Assembly (NCBI GenBank): GCA_015277795.1
Contig: CP063848.1
Location: 5,022,001-5,086,000 of the forward strand
Direction of reading: 5' to 3'
Length of the DNA: 64,000 nucleotides
Origin: Massilia sp. UMI-21
GTDB taxonomy: Bacteria; Pseudomonadota; Gammaproteobacteria; Burkholderiales; Burkholderiaceae_D
A program made the position numbers and the translations under genes. Below, one piece after another: positions 59,325 through 64,000 of the stretch. A model generated the notes under the pieces. It was not told where the DNA came from and did no database searches. It worked only from the letters and a program-made list of their open reading frames with translations. The number at the start of each line of letters is the position of its first letter. Positions within the stretch are counted from its first letter, which is position 1.

Positions 59325-59666
59325 TTACGCACCAGGCAATTTGCGGAAGCAACGCTCAAAAGCTTCTATGCTTGCTGCGCGAAAAGCATCGCTACGTCCC
59401 TCACCGCAGAGCCAGGATGCAAGTACATCAGGCGGGAATACGCCCTCGCCATGCATCAGAAGTGCAGAGAGCTGAGCATATAGCCGGTGATGCACTTCGT
59501 TGAAGTCTCGAAGAAGCCTAGGATTCGTAACTTCTGGCCCTTGAAATTCGTAGGAATCTCTAGCGAAGACGGTATAGACGTGCCCAAGCCCAGCCAAAAA
59601 CTGGGCCTGGGTTTGCGAAGACATTCCTGCAAGCGCCTTTTCGCAATCCTCTTGAGTAAACGCCAT
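59325..59666 (-). CDS. Unknown protein, last gene of the island operon
   Basis: A 113-residue protein (MAFTQEDCEKALAGMSSQ) with no recognised domain, signal or membrane helix. GGGGAAATGTA precedes the ATG. It is 46 bases after the DUF3885 gene on the same strand and, like it, AT-richer than the chromosome around it. Size and setting resemble immunity proteins, but the sequence does not prove it. Confidence 0.65.
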   Translation of the reverse strand: MAFTQEDCEKALAGMSSQTQAQFLAGLGHVYTVFARDSYEFQGPEVTNPRLLRDFNEVHHRLYAQLSALLMHGEGVFPPDVLASWLCGEGRSDAFRAASIEAFERCFRKLPGA

Positions 59667-59712
59667 TACATTTCCCCTTGAAAGGTTCTCGTCGCGCACA
59701 AGAAGCAGGCCG

Positions 59713-60345
59713 TTACGAATTAACACCGGTATTTTTCGGGGCGAATGTTTGCTCCATGGCCTCCCTGTCGTAGTCGAGCAGCCAGTGATTGTGCTTTTTG
59801 TACAGCGCTTCCAACACTGACGGCTTTCGACAGATAACATCCATCCCCCGGTCATCATACGGGTGAACAATAATTGCCCCCGCAGTGTTGACGAGGTAAA
59901 TCAAGCAATGCGGATTCGGATGCATTGAGCTGAAGTCGGTAACCAGGGCACACCAAAGTAGGTTTTGCAACTTGGCGGCGGGCACCTGAAATGCGCAATT
60001 TATCCAGAATCCTTCGCCGAAATCATCACTCTCATCTACCTTTTCGTACCAAACGTCCCTGTCTTTTGGAATGGAAATTCCGGCCATCCCGAGTTCGCGA
60101 ATAGAGTGCCGTAGTTCGAAACGCGTTGAAAACACAAATCGTTGCAAGTGGACGAGAACTGAATCGCTATCAGCAAAGACGTCGTTGCAAATTTCCGTTG
60201 CCTTACGTAGAGCTGTCAACACTTGGCCCAGTGGACTCTCACCCTCAGACAGTTCAAATCGCAGTCCACCGGGAAAGTTGTAAAACAAAGCGTGCCGGTA
60301 ACTTCCAGCCTCTGTCAAACCATCAATTATGCTTTTGAATTTCAT
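59713..60345 (-). CDS. DUF3885 family protein
   Basis: A 210-residue protein. The opening HALFYNFPGGLRFELSEG, the central RDVWYEKVDE and the C-terminal HPYDDRGMDVI are hallmarks of DUF3885, a family often found as standalone genes near polymorphic-toxin and immunity loci. Its function is not established. It begins 7 bases after the nuclease stop, so the two are coexpressed. An upstream in-frame ATG (overlapping the nuclease by 29 bases) is also possible. Confidence 0.82.
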   Translation of the reverse strand: MKFKSIIDGLTEAGSYRHALFYNFPGGLRFELSEGESPLGQVLTALRKATEICNDVFADSDSVLVHLQRFVFSTRFELRHSIRELGMAGISIPKDRDVWYEKVDESDDFGEGFWINCAFQVPAAKLQNLLWCALVTDFSSMHPNPHCLIYLVNTAGAIIVHPYDDRGMDVICRKPSVLEALYKKHNHWLLDYDREAMEQTFAPKNTGVNS

Positions 60346-60352
60346 AGCCGGC

Positions 60353-61492
60353 TCAATCTTTGATGCGAAGTCTTTTATCAAACTTTTTGATACGTTTTTC
60401 GGCTAGGGATTCAAATTCACCATCATAGGGGGAAGTCGTGCTTAATCTATTCCAGTACCCCCCTCCGTCGAACGGACCCTTCGTTGGATGAAAAGGCACA
60501 TAGACGTGTGTCCCTTTAAAGACATCATCACCCAGCTCGTCAATAGCAACCATCGTACGAAACGGAATAAACCCGGAGATTTTGAGCCACCCCTTATTTT
60601 GCTCTGGCAACGCATCCCACAAGCTGCGTGCGGCCGCCTCAAGCTCATCTCTCTCAGCATCTTCGACGCGCCACGGGTGATAACCCGGCATGGCAGTGAC
60701 TGCGTCTGCTGCGTCCCACTCACCTGTCACGGTATCAACATATGCATAGTGCCACCGAATGCTTACCATTAACCCAAGGTGTGTAAGCTCTTCTGGCCGG
60801 TATACCCACCACTGTGTTGGTCGCTTACCTTTTTCAACTCTTGGGTAAGCTGACGCTGCCGGGTCACGAACCAAAATTTCAGCGGAGCTCGTTGCTACGG
60901 TCTTGCTCAGCTTGCGCTTTGTCGCAAGTTCAGCCCTGAGTTGTGTTGCTAATGACCGCTGTCGGATAACCAGCGAGATACCAAAGTAGGCAAACAAAAG
61001 GTTGTCGTTTTTCGGCTGGAATAACATATCCTCCAGTTCGCCACGCCCCCAAATGTGCACCTCTGAAATGCCGTTCGCTCGACACCATTCGAAAATTCCA
61101 TCACGTGTCTTTTTGGAGAAGTCGCAGGCCGCTGCAAAAATCATCCCATACAACGGCTCATCCTTTTGAAGCACGATTTCATCCAGATAGCCTTTGGCCT
61201 TTGACGGGCCAATGGCACGCTCCCGTTTGCATTGGATTAGCCAAAGTCGGTCAGACAGGGCCTGCAGCGGCTCATCGTCCTCCTCATCCAGAGAAGTGAA
61301 TACCTCGGCCGATTCGACAATTTCCAGAGCTCGCGCATCAAACCCTTCGTCGCCTCCTGAACGACCTGTCGCCTCCAAGCGCCGCCATGGACGGAAATCG
61401 TAGGCAAGTTGTCGAACAAGGTCTTCAAAACGCTTCGGCTCCAAGTCTTGGAACGGCAAAGGATTCATAGTACGCGTTACTGCGGCATTCAT
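60353..61492 (-). CDS. Restriction endonuclease-like (Mrr/PD-(D/E)xK) protein with unknown C-terminal domain
   Basis: A 379-residue protein. The N-terminal third has a Mrr_cat-like core: FEDLVRQLAYDF, the acidic GGDEGFDARA and LWLIQCKRER, which together give the D-x(n)-(E/Q)xK nuclease motif. A predicted alpha/beta region follows (GMIFAAACDFSKKTRDGIFEW). The C-terminal half is unassigned and rich in Trp and aromatic residues (TQWWVYRPEE, GYWNRLSTTSPYDG). It could cut foreign or modified DNA, or act as an effector in an immune operon. Starts 7 bases after the DUF7660-like stop. Confidence 0.72.
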   Translation of the reverse strand: MNAAVTRTMNPLPFQDLEPKRFEDLVRQLAYDFRPWRRLEATGRSGGDEGFDARALEIVESAEVFTSLDEEDDEPLQALSDRLWLIQCKRERAIGPSKAKGYLDEIVLQKDEPLYGMIFAAACDFSKKTRDGIFEWCRANGISEVHIWGRGELEDMLFQPKNDNLLFAYFGISLVIRQRSLATQLRAELATKRKLSKTVATSSAEILVRDPAASAYPRVEKGKRPTQWWVYRPEELTHLGLMVSIRWHYAYVDTVTGEWDAADAVTAMPGYHPWRVEDAERDELEAAARSLWDALPEQNKGWLKISGFIPFRTMVAIDELGDDVFKGTHVYVPFHPTKGPFDGGGYWNRLSTTSPYDGEFESLAEKRIKKFDKRLRIKD

Positions 61493-61499
61493 GATTGCC

Positions 61500-61778
61500 T
61501 CACTCGTAAATTTTTCCGCAGTAAAGAAAGACCGCAAACTTTTTCCATGGCGACGCTGAGGCAAGCCCTTGTTTGACACCGAATGCAGAATCCTGCGCCC
61601 ATGCGTGCGCCGCTTCGAGAAAATCCTGTATTGAATCATTCTCCCAGCCGTTCTGAACTTCGCCGGCTGCATCCGCTGCTGTGTGGTCCGCTACACGACG
61701 GTCGTCCGCTAGCGCCTCGACGAACGCAAGGAAGGTGCTCTCATCCACGACCGCTTCAAGGTAATCGTTCAAGTTCAT
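61500..61778 (-). CDS. DUF7660-like small protein
   Basis: A 92-residue acidic protein. The pattern FLAFVEALADDRR...WENDSIQDFLEAAHAW...WKKFAVFLYCGKIYE matches the DUF7660 family, small proteins that often occur in immunity-gene arrays. No motif indicates an enzyme. It lies 21 bases after the Imm33-like gene and 7 bases before the nuclease. Confidence 0.65.
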   Translation of the reverse strand: MNLNDYLEAVVDESTFLAFVEALADDRRVADHTAADAAGEVQNGWENDSIQDFLEAAHAWAQDSAFGVKQGLASASPWKKFAVFLYCGKIYE

Positions 61779-61799
61779 CCAGAGACCTCAGCCTAAGTT

Positions 61800-62132
61800 T
61801 CATCGCAACTCATCATCGAACCATACATCTTCGTGTCCCGGTGCCAGTTGCACTCGCCAACCAGGCGAGAGCGCAAGATAGGGTACAAGCGCCGGGCATT
61901 TTTCGGGAAGGTGGGAAACGTGCAAAGGAGCGAAAAAGTCCGGCGACGTCGACATTTCACCACCCCAGATATACCAACCGCAGGTTCCTTCATTCGGCGG
62001 AAGGCGAAGTGCGTTTAGAGGCAGTATTTGCAGACTGTCCAACGCTATTCCAACTTTCTGAGTTTCTTTCGTCGGAACGAAGTCTGAGCTGAATCGTTGG
62101 CAAATCGCTAGTTGCTCATCTACGAAATTCAT
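61800..62132 (-). CDS. Imm33-like immunity protein
   Basis: A 110-residue protein. VGIALDSLQILPLNALRLPP, the GTCGWYIWGGE segment, DFFAPLHVSHL and EDVWFD fit the Imm33/DUF2185-like immunity fold found next to polymorphic toxins. First gene of the five-gene operon. No toxin gene is present in the window. Confidence 0.72.
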   Translation of the reverse strand: MNFVDEQLAICQRFSSDFVPTKETQKVGIALDSLQILPLNALRLPPNEGTCGWYIWGGEMSTSPDFFAPLHVSHLPEKCPALVPYLALSPGWRVQLAPGHEDVWFDDELR

Positions 62133-62452
62133 CTCATCGCTCCAGATTTCGTTACAACTCAGTATTGCAACGGCGATTGCCATATAGCGCGCTATAACCG
62201 TTGAAGCAATACCGCCCCGTGTTGCAAGTTTAACAGGTTGACGTAGCCCAGCGGCTCGTCATGACGGCCAATTTCATCAATCGCGTGCCCTTTCGCAGGC
62301 GGCGCCACCCGTTCTCTACGGTCTACGCGTTTTGCATGTCCTCGATATAAATCCCGTGGCTTAACTACCGCGTGGACTGGCCCCGCCCGGTCCTTCGGGC
62401 CACGTCGTTCCGAGATTTCGGAATCGCGTTCGCTATACGAAAAATCCTAACC
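62133..62452. other. Intergenic region with palindrome, possible oriT area
   Basis: 320 bases between the immunity operon and the mobilization genes, divergent on both sides. A perfect palindrome, TATAGCGCGCTATA (62183-62196), lies 50 bases before the Imm33-like start. An imperfect inverted repeat sits before the MobC-like gene (GGCCC...GGGCC, around 62375-62402). Such regions often carry oriT; no nic motif could be assigned. Confidence 0.4.
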
Positions 62453-62932
62453 ATGCAAAGAGCAAGCCAAGCAAAGAAAGTACACACCTCTGCAATCTCC
62501 GATTGCGGCGCATTCGCGCCTGAAACCCGCGCCAATACTGGCTTTGCGGGTGGACCGTCCTCGATTTCGGCGGTCCACAAACAGGCCACGCAGCGCGGTA
62601 CCGCAGTACCACGGACAACCGCGCGCAGCCGGTTCATCAAGGTCCGCGTTTCGCCGGACGAATACTCAGCAATTGCCCGTCAAGCAGACATCGCCAGCCA
62701 GCCGATGAGCGAGTACGTACGCGAGCAAGTGCTCGCGGTCCACAAGACCCTCGACTTGAAGGCTGAGTTGGCAACCCTCCGTGGTCTGCTCGATACGCCA
62801 GCCCAGTCCACGGGCGACACGCTGGCTCTGGAAGCTGTGTTGCTCCTGCGCGAACTCGCAGCGGCCCGGGATGCGCAAATCCTGTCGCGCGTGCGCGCGC
62901 AACTGGCCCAGCGAAATGGAGGGAAAGCATGA
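62453..62932 (+). CDS. MobC-like relaxosome accessory protein
   Basis: A 159-residue protein whose central part (SRFIKVRVSPDEYSAIARQA, then SEYVREQVLAV) is the ribbon-helix-helix type seen in MobC/TraJ proteins that bind oriT and help a relaxase. The N-terminus is basic and low-complexity. The start is uncertain within a longer frame. Its stop overlaps the next gene (ATGA). Confidence 0.72.
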   Translation: MQRASQAKKVHTSAISDCGAFAPETRANTGFAGGPSSISAVHKQATQRGTAVPRTTARSRFIKVRVSPDEYSAIARQADIASQPMSEYVREQVLAVHKTLDLKAELATLRGLLDTPAQSTGDTLALEAVLLLRELAAARDAQILSRVRAQLAQRNGGKA

Positions 62933-63255
62933 ATATCCGCGACCCATTTCTGAACAGCATCCGTATCGTGCTCGACCGCGCGGCTGTGTGGACGGCGCTG
63001 ACCGGGGCAAACTTTATGGTCATCTGGGCAGCAGTATGGCAGCGTGGCCTTGGGCTTCGCTGGTCGGTCGGCGTCAAGCAGCTTGAGTCCATTGTCACGG
63101 GAACGGCAACTCCCCTGACCCAAACGCTGTTTGTGCTCACCTTCGCCGTTGCCGTGCTAGCGACCAGTGGGGTATGCGTATGGCTCTTCACACGCTGGCG
63201 ACGCCAGGGAGAGCTACAGGGCGCGCACCTCCGCGGCCCCAGGCTGGAGGCTTGA
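62929..63255 (+). CDS. Small membrane protein of the mobile element
   Basis: A 108-residue protein with two hydrophobic helices (ALTGANFMVIWAAVW and LTQTLFVLTFAVAVLATSG) and a basic C-terminal tail. No family recognised. Coupled to the MobC-like gene upstream and one base from the coupling protein downstream; likely a conjugation-associated membrane component. Confidence 0.65.
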   Translation: MNIRDPFLNSIRIVLDRAAVWTALTGANFMVIWAAVWQRGLGLRWSVGVKQLESIVTGTATPLTQTLFVLTFAVAVLATSGVCVWLFTRWRRQGELQGAHLRGPRLEA

Positions 63256-63256
63256 G

Positions 63257-64000
63257 ATGCAGCAGTTCGACACCCTCACTTTGGCCGGCATCCCGCTACC
63301 ACGAGAAATCGAGCCCCTGCATTGGCTGTTGACCGGCACCACCGGTGCTGGCAAGACTACTGCCATCTCGGAGCTGCTCGACGGCACCCGCGCTCGTGGC
63401 GACCGGTGCATTATCTGTGACCCCAACGGCGGATATCTCGCGCATCATGCCCAGGATGGCGACAGGCTGCTGAATCCGTTCGACAGCCGGAGCGAACGCT
63501 GGTCTCTGTTCAACGAGTTCCGCAAGGACTTCGATGCGGAGCGCCTTGCCCGGAGCGTCGTCCCTGACGGGCACGGCGAAAGCGCTGCTTGGCATGGCTA
63601 CGCACAGACGCTACTGGGCGAAATCCTCCGCGCCCTGGTCCGTACCGGCGAAACATCGACGGACAGGCTGCTCTACTGGGCCAGCATCGCACCAGCAAGC
63701 GAACTTGCCCAGCTATTGGCGGGCACGGCGACGGCGGGACTCTTCGACCCGGAAGCAGCGAAGGCGCTTGCGTCTACCAGGTTTGTCCTGGCGGCGCGGC
63801 TTGCACCCCAACGCTATCTCGCGCCGGGTGCATTCTCCCTGCGGAGCTGGCTGGAGAACGAGCCGGGCAGTCTGTTCCTCACTTGGCGCTCCGACATGCA
63901 GACGGCACTTGCCCCGCTCATGGGAACTTGGGTGGACGTACTTGCCAATGGCGTGCTCTCGCTGCCACCGGACCCGGCACGGCGTATCTGGCTCATTGCC
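63257..64000 (+). CDS. traD: TraD/TrwB-type coupling protein (partial)
   Basis: First 248 residues of a coupling ATPase that feeds DNA to a type IV secretion channel. Walker A GTTGAGKTT (about residues 27-35) follows a short start. The next stretch, IICDPNGGYLAHH and LLNPFDSRSERWSLFNE, is typical of TraD/TrwB/TraG nucleotide-binding domains. The rest of the gene, including the second half of the motor domain, lies beyond the window. Confidence 0.85.
   Translation, partial: MQQFDTLTLAGIPLPREIEPLHWLLTGTTGAGKTTAISELLDGTRARGDRCIICDPNGGYLAHHAQDGDRLLNPFDSRSERWSLFNEFRKDFDAERLARSVVPDGHGESAAWHGYAQTLLGEILRALVRTGETSTDRLLYWASIAPASELAQLLAGTATAGLFDPEAAKALASTRFVLAARLAPQRYLAPGAFSLRSWLENEPGSLFLTWRSDMQTALAPLMGTWVDVLANGVLSLPPDPARRIWLIA

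Overview
This window is high-GC chromosomal DNA of a betaproteobacterium, most likely family Oxalobacteraceae and close to Massilia, Telluria or Janthinobacterium. The calls rest on recognisable proteins and on gene order: recX-recA; hda-HAD-pcnB-folK-panB; nadK-recN next to hemH and grpE-dnaK-dnaJ; and a pcm-rhodanese-tolC cluster. The assignment is from memory of these layouts and was not searched.

Layout. 1-659: 5' part of a group II intron on the minus strand with the start of its reverse transcriptase/maturase, sitting directly after the terminator of pilA. 0.7-6.3 kb: pilA (with a sigma54 promoter), sucCD, a DUF2889 gene, recX and recA (two LexA-type boxes), all on the minus strand. 6.6-11.3 kb: a plus-strand operon of response regulator, histidine kinase, small DUF4212 subunit and large sodium/solute symporter. 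11.4-20.5 kb: S9 peptidase, purM, AI-2E family permease, and a tightly coupled run hda, HAD hydrolase, pcnB, folK, panB, thpR. 20.6-26.6 kb: a broken VOC gene, a large DUF4214/RTX-like surface protein, a secreted PA-domain metalloprotease with a small secreted partner, and a GNAT gene. 26.8-30.3 kb: signalling genes (REC-REC-kinase hybrid; LytS/LytTR pair). 30.3-37.3 kb: polyamine catabolism by the gamma-glutamyl route (puuC, a symporter, an SpuC-like aminotransferase, puuA, puuD). 37.6-42.0 kb: S41 peptidase, chemotaxis receptor, a MazG-like pyrophosphohydrolase overlapping a beta carbonic anhydrase. 42.1-50.5 kb: the heat-shock chaperones dnaJ, dnaK, grpE behind a clear sigma32 promoter, then hemH, recN and nadK with a LexA-type box. 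50.5-58.7 kb: DUF3667, a stress-like pair with osmC, gloA, glf, tolC, rhodanese, pcm, tetR and an SDR.

The right end is accessory. At 58.78-59.25 kb a small Cys-rich YkgJ-type gene is preceded by two extra tandem copies of its own first exon-sized N-terminal module, with a 105-bp period. At 59.3-62.1 kb there is a visibly AT-richer, compact five-gene minus-strand operon: an Imm33-like gene, a DUF7660-like gene, a Mrr/PD-(D/E)xK-type nuclease, a DUF3885 gene and an unknown. It resembles an immunity-gene cluster built around a restriction-like nuclease and is the best candidate for a poorly described system here. From 62.4 kb to the edge, a MobC-like accessory protein, a small membrane protein and the start of a TraD/TrwB-type coupling protein show that a mobilizable or conjugative element continues to the right.

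Regulatory logic visible in the sequence: SOS control of recA and of nadK-recN, heat-shock control of grpE-dnaK-dnaJ, and RpoN control of the major pilin. Many genes are translationally coupled by ATGA overlaps. Most long antisense ORFs in this window are high-GC artefacts and were left out.
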